From Bacillus renqingensis (GTDB lineage Bacteria; Bacillota; Bacilli; Bacillales; Cytobacillaceae): DNA of 33,524 nt. Where the stretch lies: NCBI RefSeq assembly GCF_016464375.1, contig NZ_JADDIU010000030.1, forward strand, positions 1-33,524. Reading direction: 5' to 3'. Under the pieces are notes generated by a model, which saw only the letters and a program-made list of their open reading frames with translations, did not search any database and was not told the DNA's origin. Below are positions 6,147 to 14,158 of this stretch, piece by piece (position 1 is the first letter of the stretch; each line of letters opens with the position of its first letter). A program made the position numbers and the translations under genes.

Positions 6147-8440
6147 TGGCTATGTTAGAAGGTGAATTGGTGGCTCAAGGGATTAAAGAACAGGTTTCCA
6201 CCTTTGAATCAGGAAATGAAATGGCGGCGATGGCTGCTGCCCAAATCAATTATCATATTATGGGATACTTCCCAATTACGCCGTCAACCGAGGTCGCCCA
6301 GTTTTTAGACCAAATGAAGACACGCGGCGAGCATGATATTAAGCTTATTCCAGCAGATGGGGAGCACGGTTCAGCGGGGATTTGTTATGGCGCTGCAGTA
6401 ACCGGTGCACGTGTATTTAATGCAACAAGTGCGAATGGCTTCTTATATATGCTTGAACAAATGCCCGTCCAATCGGGCACACGTTTCCCAATGGTGCTTA
6501 ACCTCGTAACGCGTTCGGTAAGCGGACCGCTGGATATCCGTGGAGATCACTCTGACCTTTATTATGCATTAAACACCGGCTGGGTTATTTTAACAGCTAA
6601 AACGCCACAGGCGGTTTATGATATGAATATCATGGCACTGAAAATTGCGGAACACTCCAAAGTTCGTTTGCCCGTGATTGTTGCCTATGACGGTTTCTTT
6701 ACATCCCATCAGAAGCGGCGAGTGGAATACTTTAAGGACCGCCGTGTCGTCCAGCAATTCGTCGGAGAATGTCCAACCGATTATCCTTTTGTCAGGGATC
6801 TGAAAAAACCGGTAACGATCGGTGCCCATATGAGCGGTGATGACTTTATCAATAACCATTTCCAACAATCCGAGGCTATGTACCATGCGGGAGAGGTATT
6901 CCAAGAGGTTGCTGCAGAATATGCAAAGCTCTCAGGCAGGGAATACCCAGTCCTTGATTTATATAAAATGGAAGATGCCGAAGTTGCCTTATTCTTATTA
7001 AATTCCGCAGCAGAATCTGCCAAGGATGTGGTTGACAAGCTCCGTGGACAAGGGATAAAGGCCGGGGTTATCAGCCCGAATATCATTCGTCCATTCCCCG
7101 CAAAGGAAATCCGTGAGGCCCTTACAAATGTAAAAGCATTACTGGTGGGTGAACGTGCCGATTCTTATGGCGCTCATGGTCCAAACTTAACACATGAAGT
7201 CAAGTCGGCCCTTCAAGATGATAAGAGCAATAGGACCATTGTTTTAAGCCGTGTATTCGGTCTCGGCGGTAAGGATTTCTACGCAAGCGATGCGGAAAAC
7301 TTCTTTAATATGGCGATTGAGGCAATGGAAAATGGTTACGCGAAAAAGCCGTTTGATTATTATGGACATGTACCCGGCAACCCGGAGAACATCTTGAAAC
7401 CTGTTATTTTACCTCAATATGGAGATGTCTATAAATCAGGATTAATTGAAGTGAAAATGGATGAGGAAACGAATAAATTAAAGGTGAAAATCCCGCCGCT
7501 GCGTGCCCTAACCGGCAAGCCAAAACGGATTGCATCCGGTCATGGCGCCTGCCCAGGCTGCGGAATCTTTGCCGGCCTTGAGCTGTTCTTTAAAGGCATC
7601 GAGGGAGATATTGTTACACTCTTCCAGACTGGCTGTGCCTATGTCACCACGACCGGCTACCCGCATACATCACATAAACAGACGATGATGCACAATCTGT
7701 TTCAAAACGGTGCAGCGACATTATCCGGTACAGTTGAAGCATTCATGGAACTTAAACGCCGCGGTGAGATTCAGGTGGCTGATGATGCTACATTTGTAAT
7801 GATTACTGGTGATGGGGGAATGGACATTGGCATGGGGTCGGCAATTGGGACAGCACTTCGCGGTCATAAATTAATTATGCTGGAATATGATAATGAAGGC
7901 TATATGAATACAGGTTCGCAAATGTCCTATTCAACACCTATTGGTCATATGACCAGTACCACCGGTGTCGGCAAAACCCAGCGTGGCAAGGCATTCCACC
8001 ATAAGGATACAGCGCAAATGATGGCTGCAACAAATATGCCATATGTATTTACAGGCTCCGAAGCCTTTCCGCAAGATTTAGTAAAAAAAGGTGCGAAGGC
8101 CCAATGGTATGCGCAAAATGTTGGTCCGGTTTACGGAAAACTGTTAATTACTTGTCCGCTTAACTGGAAGTCCGATGATCGTTACGGGACAAAAATTGTC
8201 GAAGCAGCTGTGAATTCTTGCTTCTTCCCGCTTTATGAAGTGGAACAAGGGATTACCGCGATTACCTATAATCCTGAAGCAAAGAATAAACGGATTCCTC
8301 TATCTGAGTGGTTGAAATATATGGGAAAAACAAAGCACCTTTTAAAAGAAGAAAACAAACCAATTTTAGAAGAATTTGAAGAAGAAGTCGAAAAAAGATG
8401 GCAGCGCCTTAAAGCAAAGCATGATCATCCGATGTTATAA
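6146..8440 (+). CDS. 2-oxoacid:ferredoxin oxidoreductase, fused alpha and beta (TPP-binding) subunits
   Basis: Catalytic half of the enzyme. The N-terminal alpha part (about 20-400) has the YFPITPSTE pyrimidine-binding motif (41-49) and DGEHGSAG (71-78), with the conserved Glu. The C-terminal beta part (about 455-764) starts with CPGCG (Cys469, Cys472), continues with a Cys in FQTGC and later ITCPLNW, the four-Cys pattern for a [4Fe-4S] cluster near TPP. It carries the TPP motif GDGG (from about 555) to NEGYMNTGSQ. Length 764 agrees with alpha plus beta of the four-subunit POR/VOR class. It is coupled to the gamma-delta gene by TAATG and closed by a terminator. All catalytic parts are present, so an active enzyme is expected. 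Confidence 0.9.
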   Translation: MAMLEGELVAQGIKEQVSTFESGNEMAAMAAAQINYHIMGYFPITPSTEVAQFLDQMKTRGEHDIKLIPADGEHGSAGICYGAAVTGARVFNATSANGFLYMLEQMPVQSGTRFPMVLNLVTRSVSGPLDIRGDHSDLYYALNTGWVILTAKTPQAVYDMNIMALKIAEHSKVRLPVIVAYDGFFTSHQKRRVEYFKDRRVVQQFVGECPTDYPFVRDLKKPVTIGAHMSGDDFINNHFQQSEAMYHAGEVFQEVAAEYAKLSGREYPVLDLYKMEDAEVALFLLNSAAESAKDVVDKLRGQGIKAGVISPNIIRPFPAKEIREALTNVKALLVGERADSYGAHGPNLTHEVKSALQDDKSNRTIVLSRVFGLGGKDFYASDAENFFNMAIEAMENGYAKKPFDYYGHVPGNPENILKPVILPQYGDVYKSGLIEVKMDEETNKLKVKIPPLRALTGKPKRIASGHGACPGCGIFAGLELFFKGIEGDIVTLFQTGCAYVTTTGYPHTSHKQTMMHNLFQNGAATLSGTVEAFMELKRRGEIQVADDATFVMITGDGGMDIGMGSAIGTALRGHKLIMLEYDNEGYMNTGSQMSYSTPIGHMTSTTGVGKTQRGKAFHHKDTAQMMAATNMPYVFTGSEAFPQDLVKKGAKAQWYAQNVGPVYGKLLITCPLNWKSDDRYGTKIVEAAVNSCFFPLYEVEQGITAITYNPEAKNKRIPLSEWLKYMGKTKHLLKEENKPILEEFEEEVEKRWQRLKAKHDHPML

Positions 8441-8450
8441 AAGCAATAGG

Positions 8451-8483
8451 AACGCAAAGCAAAAGCCCGCTTTGCGTTTTTTA
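8451..8483 (+). terminator. Terminator of the oxidoreductase operon
   Basis: AACGCAAAGC (8451-8460), loop AAAAGCCC, GCTTTGCGTT (8469-8478), then TTTT. Confidence 0.9.
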
Positions 8484-8522
8484 AATTTTAAAAAGAGGGA
8501 TTTAGAAAAAATATTCAAAGGA

Positions 8523-8552
8523 AAAGGAATTTTCCCGGTTTATGTAGAATAT
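8523..8552 (+). promoter_or_regulatory. Sigma-H promoter for the PAS histidine kinase gene
   Basis: AAAGGAATT (8523-8531), a 12-bp spacer and GTAGAATAT (8544-8552) match the sigma-H consensus RnAGGAwWW / RnnGAATww at every defined position and with the correct spacing. Transcription would begin about 8559, roughly 40 nt before the GTG. Confidence 0.8.
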
Positions 8553-8597
8553 ACGTAATATTATTATAAGATATATCCTAAGCGGGGAGGGTACGAG

Positions 8598-9770
8598 GTG
8601 AAGCCACAATTAGAACTGGAGGATGCTATTCCTCATGAGATGTTGAACGGGGAAAGTGATTTGCAAGAGAATCAACAAAGATATAAACAGGTTTTTGAAT
8701 CTTCAAACGATGGACTCATTCTCTGGGATCATCACTCTCGAATTGTAGATATCAATCTCGCGGCTGAAAAACTATTTCGACTATCAAAAAAGGAGCTAAT
8801 CGGTACTTTATTGTATGAGCCATTTAGAGCCAAAAAACAACAAATGCAGGAAATTATTCATCATATCAATATGACACTAAAAAAAAGTCGTTATATGTCT
8901 ACTCTAAATTTTGAAGAAAAGAATGGCGAAAGCAGATACATTGAGTGTAGTTCGAATATGAATATTATAGAGGGATTAAATCTTACAGTTTTCAAGGATA
9001 TTACAGACAAAGTAGCAATGCAGGAACAACTTCGTAAATCGGAAACCTTACATGTAATCGGTGAGCTTGCGGCAGGGATTGCCCATGAAATTAGAAATCC
9101 GATGACGGCATTAAAGGGTTTTATTCAATTATTAGAAGGCAGTATTAAGAACGAGCATGCAATGTACTACCAGGTTATAACGACAGAGCTTGAGCGGATT
9201 GATTCAATTATTAACGAGTTTTTGCTGCTCGCTAAACCTCAGGTGATAAGGTTTCAGGAGAAAGATATTAATCAAATTATGCAGGAGACAATCGATTTAC
9301 TTCAGGCGCATGCCGTTCTCCACAACGTACAATTTGTTACGAGTTTGGAAGGAGATCTACCGTCGATTTTTTGCGAACCGAACCAATTAAAAAAGGTTTT
9401 TATCAATTTAATTAAAAATGCCATCGAGGTAATGCCAAATGGCGGCTCCATTTCTGTAATTGTAAAAAAAATGAAGGATCATCAAATTTATATCTCTATT
9501 CAAGATGAGGGGATGGGGATATCTAAAGAAAAAATGAAAAAACTCGGGGAACCTTTCTATACAACAAAAGAAAGGGGAACAGGGTTAGGTTTAATGGTCA
9601 GCTATAAGATCATTGAAGAACATAAAGGAACGATTAGAATCGAAAGTGAAGAAGGAAAAGGAACTGTGTTTCATATTTTGCTTCCGCTTAATCCCCATCA
9701 TGAAGCCGTTCAACCTGAAAAGTCGGAAGAACAAAAGCACCTGCGCCCTGACCAGCGACGTATGGCCTAG
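8598..9770 (+). CDS. Soluble PAS-domain sensor histidine kinase, sporulation (phosphorelay) type
   Basis: Probable Spo0F kinase feeding the Spo0A phosphorelay. There is one PAS domain (about 25-140). The HisKA block GELAAGIAHEIRNPMTALKG has the phospho-acceptor His163 and the KGFIQLL tail typical of Kin proteins. A HATPase domain follows, with N box NLIKNAIE, G1 DEGMGI and G2 GTGLGL. No transmembrane segment is seen, so it is cytosolic. The GTG at 8598 follows GGGGAGG by 7 nt. Position between sigI-rsgI and spo0E is that of kinE in B. subtilis, but KinE there is much longer, so I give no symbol. The last about 12 codons and the TAG stop lie inside an interspersed repeat; the ancestral C-terminus was probably different. 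Confidence 0.88.
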   Translation: MKPQLELEDAIPHEMLNGESDLQENQQRYKQVFESSNDGLILWDHHSRIVDINLAAEKLFRLSKKELIGTLLYEPFRAKKQQMQEIIHHINMTLKKSRYMSTLNFEEKNGESRYIECSSNMNIIEGLNLTVFKDITDKVAMQEQLRKSETLHVIGELAAGIAHEIRNPMTALKGFIQLLEGSIKNEHAMYYQVITTELERIDSIINEFLLLAKPQVIRFQEKDINQIMQETIDLLQAHAVLHNVQFVTSLEGDLPSIFCEPNQLKKVFINLIKNAIEVMPNGGSISVIVKKMKDHQIYISIQDEGMGISKEKMKKLGEPFYTTKERGTGLGLMVSYKIIEEHKGTIRIESEEGKGTVFHILLPLNPHHEAVQPEKSEEQKHLRPDQRRMA

Positions 9771-9785
9771 AGCGTTCCAGCTGAG
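9730..9785. repeat. Interspersed GC-rich repeat overlapping the 3' end of the kinase gene
   Basis: This segment (AAAAGCACCTGCGCCCTGAC..CAGCGACGTA..CCAGCTG) aligns with the reverse complement of the intergenic repeat at about 22558-22610 (AAAAGCGCAAGCGCCCTGGT..CAGCGGCGTA..GGAGCTGG). It is in the opposite orientation to that copy and is imperfect at its right end. Confidence 0.65.
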
Positions 9786-9814
9786 ATATAGGGAATTTTT
9801 GGAATTACTAGAGA

Positions 9815-9857
9815 TTGTCGAATAAACAAGAAATGATTTGATGGTTTTTGTCGAAAA
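9815..9857 (+). promoter_or_regulatory. Two Spo0A (0A) boxes upstream of spo0E
   Basis: TTGTCGAAT at 9815-9823 and TTTGTCGAAAA at 9847-9857 both contain the exact TGTCGAA core of the 0A box. They are 32 bp apart (three helical turns) and lie upstream of the candidate spo0E promoter. A near-match, TATCGAA, sits at 9947-9953. Direct control of spo0E by phosphorylated Spo0A would close a feedback loop. Confidence 0.65.
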
Positions 9858-9897
9858 GCAAGATAAATAAAATGTTTTGTCTACTTTTGCGAAGCTA

Positions 9898-9925
9898 TTT
9901 ACTTTTATAAAAAATCTGTCATAAT
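9898..9925 (+). promoter_or_regulatory. Candidate sigma-A promoter of spo0E
   Basis: TTTACT (9898-9903), a 16-bp spacer and CATAAT (9920-9925). Moderate match to consensus, placed about 60 nt before the GTG start and about 40-80 bp downstream of the two 0A boxes. Confidence 0.45.
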
Positions 9926-9985
9926 TCTTCAAGGAGTCTAGTTTTTTATCGAAAAAAAGTAAAAGCTTAAGAGGTAGGGATAAAA

Positions 9986-10228
9986 GTGTACCGAAATAAT
10001 TGTAGTCAAACAGACATGATTGAGGAGATTAAAGTCAAGCGAGAACTAATGATAAAAAGTGCAAATACATTTGGATTTACCAGCGATGAAACGATCAAGT
10101 ACAGTCAAGAACTCGATGAATTAATAAACGAGTACCACCGGATGATGGGACAAGCCGCTAACCCAAACGAAGAGGTGAAATTCGCCTTTAAACAAACCAT
10201 GATGATTTTTCCTAAAGTCCTCGTATGA
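9986..10228 (+). CDS. spo0E: Spo0E-family aspartyl-phosphate phosphatase
   Basis: Small helical-hairpin phosphatase that removes phosphate from Spo0A and so restrains sporulation. The 80 residues hold two predicted helices, with the family signature SQELDELINEYHRM in the second (about 40-53); the SxxLD core is intact. The GTG at 9986 follows GAGGTAGGGA; an internal ATG at 10016 is the alternative. It follows the PAS kinase, so activating and opposing phosphorelay functions are neighbours. The two upstream 0A boxes suggest Spo0A control. The Spo0E family has many paralogues; the symbol rests on position as much as on sequence. Confidence 0.85.
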   Translation: MYRNNCSQTDMIEEIKVKRELMIKSANTFGFTSDETIKYSQELDELINEYHRMMGQAANPNEEVKFAFKQTMMIFPKVLV

Positions 10229-10260
10229 TGGGTTTGAGGGTAGATCACAGGCTCCCGCGT

Positions 10261-10310
10261 TGCTATGAGGTCACCTTAATCCAGATAAAAGTGTTAAGAA
10301 GGCTTCATAG
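10261..10310. other. Nested hairpin, possible structured RNA or end of the spo0E transcript
   Basis: GCTATGAGG (10261-10269) pairs with CTTCATAGC (10302-10310, one wobble). Inside, CCTTAA (10273-10278) pairs with TTAAG (10293-10297). No T run follows, so it is not a standard terminator. I do not recognise the family. Confidence 0.4.
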
Positions 10311-10626
10311 CAGCAATTCTTTCCATTTCTTCGAAAAATCCCCCGAATTAATGTAATTTTCTCTAATTTTAGACACAAGTGTGATTTTTATCATTGTTTA
10401 AACCGGATTATTTCATATAGTTATAGTAACAAGATTTTTTTTCATACACATCAGGAATTACTCCCAAAGATGTTACCGATTGTATATTTACTCCATTGTT
10501 ATCCACACTGCATCAGCTGTTTTCCAAAACTGGATTTGCATCGTTCAAATTTTTAATATCCTGTTGGTATATGCTTATATTACGTTTCATATATCGTTAA
10601 TAAAAGCATTTTTTATAACCAAGAAA

Positions 10627-10640
10627 ATCAAGCGCTTACA
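10627..10640 (-). promoter_or_regulatory. cre box (CcpA operator) before etfB
   Basis: On the minus strand TGTAAGCGCTTGAT matches the cre consensus TGWAARCGYTWWCW in nearly all positions, with the palindromic AAGCGCTT core. It lies 35-48 nt before the ATG, where bound CcpA would act as a roadblock. It implies repression of etfBA-fixCX when preferred sugars are present. Confidence 0.65.
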
Positions 10641-10674
10641 ATATTCTAAGACCTTTGGAGGAGGGACGTCCTAG

Positions 10675-11496
10675 ATGCACATTGTCGTATGTGTCAAACA
10701 AGTACCAGATACAAAAATTATAAAAATTAATCCCAAAACAAACACACTCGATCGCCGCAGTGCCCCGGCCATCTTGAATCCTTACGATGCGCATGCGGTT
10801 CAGGAGGCTGTGAAGATTAGAGCGAAAACAGGTGGTTCGATTTCGGTATTGTCAATGGGACCACCGCAGGCAACTGCTGTGATAAAGAAAAGTATTGAAA
10901 TTGGGGCTGATCGAGGATATTTATTAACAGACCGTGCTTTTGCAGGTGCTGATACACTTGCTACCAGTTATGCATTATCAAAGGCACTGGAACGAATTGA
11001 GAAGGATCTTCCTGTTGATATGGTGATCTGCGGGAAGCATGCGATTGATGGCGATACAGGGCAAGTTGGACCGGGGATTGCACGAAGAATGGATATTCCG
11101 CCCATAACAAGTGTCATTGAAGTAACCGAAGTCAATCCGCAGGAAAAAACCGTTTTACTCAAACGAAAACTGACAAGCGGTTATGAATTCATAAAGTCAG
11201 AAATGCCATGCTTATTAACCGTTGAAAAGGAGATTAATGAAATCGACTACTCCCCGATGCCAAATATGATTAAAGCAGCAAGGTATGAACCGATTATTTG
11301 GACAGTTAATGATTTGGAAAATGTTGAGCGCACTAAGCTTGGGTTGAAAGGCTCACCAACCATTGTTGGCAAAATGTTTACACCTCCAAGACCTGAAGGC
11401 GGCAAGAAACTTGAGGGTACTACTTCTCAGCAAGTTAGTCAGCTAATGGAAATCCTGTTAGAGAAAAAAGACCTGTTTACGATATCGAAAGCTTAG
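10675..11496 (+). CDS. etfB: Electron transfer flavoprotein beta subunit / FixA
   Basis: Beta subunit of an electron transfer flavoprotein heterodimer, with domain III binding AMP or, in bifurcating types, a second FAD. The 273 residues show the family start MHIVVCVKQVPDT, the NPYDAHAVQEAV motif (about 36-47) and the CGKHAIDGDTGQVGP segment (about 121-135). The ATG follows GGAGGAGGG by 9 nt. It is the first gene of a four-gene operon ending in fixC-fixX, which places it in the FixAB type rather than the fatty-acid-oxidation ETF of most bacilli. Whether it truly bifurcates electrons cannot be settled here. Confidence 0.93.
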   Translation: MHIVVCVKQVPDTKIIKINPKTNTLDRRSAPAILNPYDAHAVQEAVKIRAKTGGSISVLSMGPPQATAVIKKSIEIGADRGYLLTDRAFAGADTLATSYALSKALERIEKDLPVDMVICGKHAIDGDTGQVGPGIARRMDIPPITSVIEVTEVNPQEKTVLLKRKLTSGYEFIKSEMPCLLTVEKEINEIDYSPMPNMIKAARYEPIIWTVNDLENVERTKLGLKGSPTIVGKMFTPPRPEGGKKLEGTTSQQVSQLMEILLEKKDLFTISKA

Positions 11497-11507
11497 GAGG
11501 GGTATAC

Positions 11508-12539
11508 ATGAATTTTGACGATTACTGCGGTGTTTGGGTATTTATCGAACAAAACGATGGGAAAATCGAAGGTGTCTCACTAGAATTGCTTGGGGCCGGA
11601 AGATCACTTGCTGATAAATTACAAGTTCCTCTATCCGGTTTCATCCTTGGTGATGGCATCAGATCCCTTGCCAGCCAAGTCATTGCTTACGGGGCAGACC
11701 AAGTCTATGTGATAGACCATCCGGTATTAAAACATTACCGGACAGAATCGTATATGAAAGGTGTTATCCACTTAGCTCAAAACTATAAGCCGGAAATCAT
11801 TCTTTACGGGGCAACACCTAATGGGAAGGACTTGGCAAGCGCTGTAGCAACCGATTTAAATACCGGTTTAACAGCGGATACAACAATGCTCGATGTAGAC
11901 GTAGATAAAAGATTGCTAGAGGCTAGCAGGCCTGCGTTTGGCGGCAATATCATGGCAACCATTCTTTGTAAAAAACATCGTCCGCAAATGGCGACTGTGA
12001 GGCCAAAGGTGATGAAGGCGTTGGCACCGGATAGCGGAAGAAATGGTAAAGTAATCGAAGAAAATATTTCATTGAAAGAAGAAGAGATGCGGACAAAAGT
12101 ACTGCAAATTGTGAATGACGTAACAAAAAAGACTAATTTGGCAGATGCTCATGTCATTGTTTGCGGTGGAAAAGGAATGGGTGATTTGCAAAACTTCCAG
12201 CTCATTCATGAATTAGCTGAAACCATCGGGGCCAGTGTTGGCGGTACACGCGATGTTGTTGAGGCCGGCTGGCTGCCGCACGAGCAGCAAGTCGGTCAAA
12301 CAGGGGAAACGGTTACACCGAAGATTTATTTTGCTATCGGTATATCTGGAGCCATTCAGCACGTTGTCGGGATGAAGAACTCAGAGCTGATCATCGCCAT
12401 CAACAAGGATCCGAACGCACCAATTTTTGATGTTGCAACATATGGGATTGTTGGGGACGCCATGGAAATTGTCCCGGCATTAATCGAGCAATTTAAAAGC
12501 TTGAGGACAGAAAAAGGTGGTGAAGTAAGCTATGTCTGA
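11508..12539 (+). CDS. etfA: Electron transfer flavoprotein alpha subunit / FixB
   Basis: FAD-carrying subunit of the ETF. The C-terminal flavin domain (about 215-335) is fully conserved: VCGGKGMG, GGTRDVVEAGWLP, EQQVGQTG, ISGAIQHVVGM and the NKDPNAPIFDVATYGIVGD loop. The N-terminal domain has ATPNGKDLASAVA. The start ATG lies 8 nt after AGGAGGGG, 11 nt beyond the etfB stop, and its 3' end overlaps fixC by 8 nt. The 343 residues are normal for FixB/EtfA. Confidence 0.94.
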   Translation: MNFDDYCGVWVFIEQNDGKIEGVSLELLGAGRSLADKLQVPLSGFILGDGIRSLASQVIAYGADQVYVIDHPVLKHYRTESYMKGVIHLAQNYKPEIILYGATPNGKDLASAVATDLNTGLTADTTMLDVDVDKRLLEASRPAFGGNIMATILCKKHRPQMATVRPKVMKALAPDSGRNGKVIEENISLKEEEMRTKVLQIVNDVTKKTNLADAHVIVCGGKGMGDLQNFQLIHELAETIGASVGGTRDVVEAGWLPHEQQVGQTGETVTPKIYFAIGISGAIQHVVGMKNSELIIAINKDPNAPIFDVATYGIVGDAMEIVPALIEQFKSLRTEKGGEVSYV

Positions 12540-13827
12540 GAAATTTGATGTGATTGTTGTCGGGGCAGGTCCAGCTGGAACGGCGTGTTCTCTTGCATGT
12601 GCAAGGCAGGGGCTAAATGTCTTGCTGATTGAAAGAGGGGAATATCCGGGGGCGAAAAATGTAATGGGCGGGGTATTGTACCGTCAGCAAATGGAGGAAC
12701 TCATTCCTGAATTTTGGAAGGAAGCACCGCTTGAAAGACCAGTTGTTGAACAACGTTTCTGGATGATGGATAAAGAATCAGTTGTATCATTCGGATATAA
12801 AGGACTGGAATGGGCGGTCGAGCCATATAACAATTTTACTGTACTACGGGCGAAATTCGACCAATGGTTTGCCAATAAGGCGGTAGAGGCCGGAGCGTTG
12901 CTTATAAATGAAACCGTTGTCACGGAATGTATTGTTGAAAACGGCCAAGTGATAGGGGTTCGCACAGACCGACCAGATGGTGATGTATATGCGGATGTTG
13001 TCGTTCTTGCCGATGGAGTAAACTCACTATTGTCTAAGCAGTTGGGCTTCCATAAAGAATTTCGTCCTGATGAAGTAGCGTTAACGGTAATGGAAGTGAT
13101 CAATTTACCAAAGGAAAAAATAAATGACCGCTTCAATCTGGCAGATAATCAAGGTTGTACGATTGAGATTTTTGGTGATTCAACAAAAGGAAATTTGGGA
13201 ACGGCTTTTCTCTACACGAATAAAGAGAGCTTAAATATTGGGGTCGGAACAACCCTTTCAAGCATGATCAAAGCAAAATTAAAGCCATATGAGCTGTTAG
13301 ATTACTTGAAAAATCATCCAATGGTAAGCCCGTTGATTGCGGGTGGCGAATCTGCTGAATATCTTGCGCATCTCATCCCGGAAGGAGGCTTCCATTCTGT
13401 CCCGAAAGTGGCCGGAAATGGTGTCGTTGTCGTTGGCGATGCTGCACAACTGGTGAATGCCATCCATCGTGAAGGGTCGAACATGGCGATGCATTCAGGG
13501 CTCTTGGCCGCTGAAGCCATCATCGAAGCGAAAAAGCGTGGCGATTATAGTGAGTCTAGTTTAAATAGTTACCGTGAAGCACTGTATAATAGCTTTATTA
13601 TAAAGGATTTAGAGAAATACAAAGATGCAGCCCATACGTTTGAAAAATATCCACAATACTTTAAAGAGTATGTGCCAATGATGAATCAGGCTGCCAGCAA
13701 ATTTTTCACTGTAGATGGTACACCAAAACGCGATAAACAAAAGCAAATCATCAAGAATATGACGGCTGAAAGAGGAACGCTTAGGGTGTTGCAGGATATT
13801 TATCGTGCTTGGAAGGCGGTGAAATAA
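12532..13827 (+). CDS. fixC: FixC-type flavoprotein (ETF:quinone oxidoreductase family)
   Basis: FAD-dependent oxidoreductase that passes electrons from the FixAB flavoprotein to the membrane quinone pool. The dinucleotide motif GAGPAG (11-16) opens a Rossmann fold, and VVVGDAAQLVNAIHREGSNMAMHSG (about 301-325) is the second FAD motif of the ETF-QO/FixC family. The 431 residues match FixC, which lacks the fused iron-sulfur domain of mitochondrial ETF-QO; that domain is the next gene. It overlaps etfA by 8 nt and fixX by TAATG, so all four subunits are translated in a chain. Confidence 0.93.
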   Translation: MSEKFDVIVVGAGPAGTACSLACARQGLNVLLIERGEYPGAKNVMGGVLYRQQMEELIPEFWKEAPLERPVVEQRFWMMDKESVVSFGYKGLEWAVEPYNNFTVLRAKFDQWFANKAVEAGALLINETVVTECIVENGQVIGVRTDRPDGDVYADVVVLADGVNSLLSKQLGFHKEFRPDEVALTVMEVINLPKEKINDRFNLADNQGCTIEIFGDSTKGNLGTAFLYTNKESLNIGVGTTLSSMIKAKLKPYELLDYLKNHPMVSPLIAGGESAEYLAHLIPEGGFHSVPKVAGNGVVVVGDAAQLVNAIHREGSNMAMHSGLLAAEAIIEAKKRGDYSESSLNSYREALYNSFIIKDLEKYKDAAHTFEKYPQYFKEYVPMMNQAASKFFTVDGTPKRDKQKQIIKNMTAERGTLRVLQDIYRAWKAVK

Positions 13828-14111
13828 TGTCAACGAAGAATATTGAAGAAAAACAGTATCTTTTGCGCTTCAAGTGTGATACCAAATCTCACTTGACGGT
13901 GCTTGACCATGACATTTGTATGACCCAATGCCCCGATAAGATTTGTACGGTCTTTTGTCCGGCTGAGGTTTATAAGTGGGAAGGAACACGAATGCAGGTT
14001 GGCTATGAAGGCTGCCATGAATGCGGCAGCTGCCGGATCGGCTGCCCGTATCAAAACATCAAATGGGAATATCCAAAGGGGGGACATGGGATTGTGTTTC
14101 GATTAGCATAA
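13827..14111 (+). CDS. fixX: FixX ferredoxin-like protein
   Basis: Iron-sulfur partner of FixC. Read from ATG at 13827 (TAATG with fixC; ribosome site GGAAGGCGG upstream), it has 94 residues. An in-frame TTG at 13809 would add six residues but lies inside fixC before the ribosome site. C63/C66/C69/C73 form CxxCxxCxxxCP, and C31/C35/C40/C44 the second, looser group, in keeping with the two-cluster FixX type. It completes FixABCX. Confidence 0.92.
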   Translation: MSTKNIEEKQYLLRFKCDTKSHLTVLDHDICMTQCPDKICTVFCPAEVYKWEGTRMQVGYEGCHECGSCRIGCPYQNIKWEYPKGGHGIVFRLA

Positions 14112-14119
14112 TAGCCTAA

Positions 14120-14158
14120 AAAAGTGTTGTTTGCATATTGGGTAAACAACACTTTTTT
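14120..14158 (+). terminator. Terminator of etfBA-fixCX
   Basis: AAAAGTGTTGTTT (14120-14132), an 11-nt loop and AAACAACACTTTT (14144-14156), followed by more T: a 13-bp perfect stem. Confidence 0.92.

Larger units (their letters stand above)
10229..10674. other. 446-bp intergenic region between spo0E and etfB
   Basis: No credible gene on either strand. It holds a foldable element at 10261-10310, a TGTGA-N6-TCATT sequence (10380-10395) that only partly matches an FNR site, a weak promoter candidate TTGTTT-N16-TATAGT (10394-10421) and a cre box just before etfB. If that promoter is used, the etf leader would be about 250 nt long. Confidence 0.6.

Noticed and set aside
10380..10395. TGTGA-N6-TCATT as an FNR site for the etf operon
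   Set aside because: Only one half matches the consensus fully and the promoter it would serve is weak; kept as a note, not a feature.
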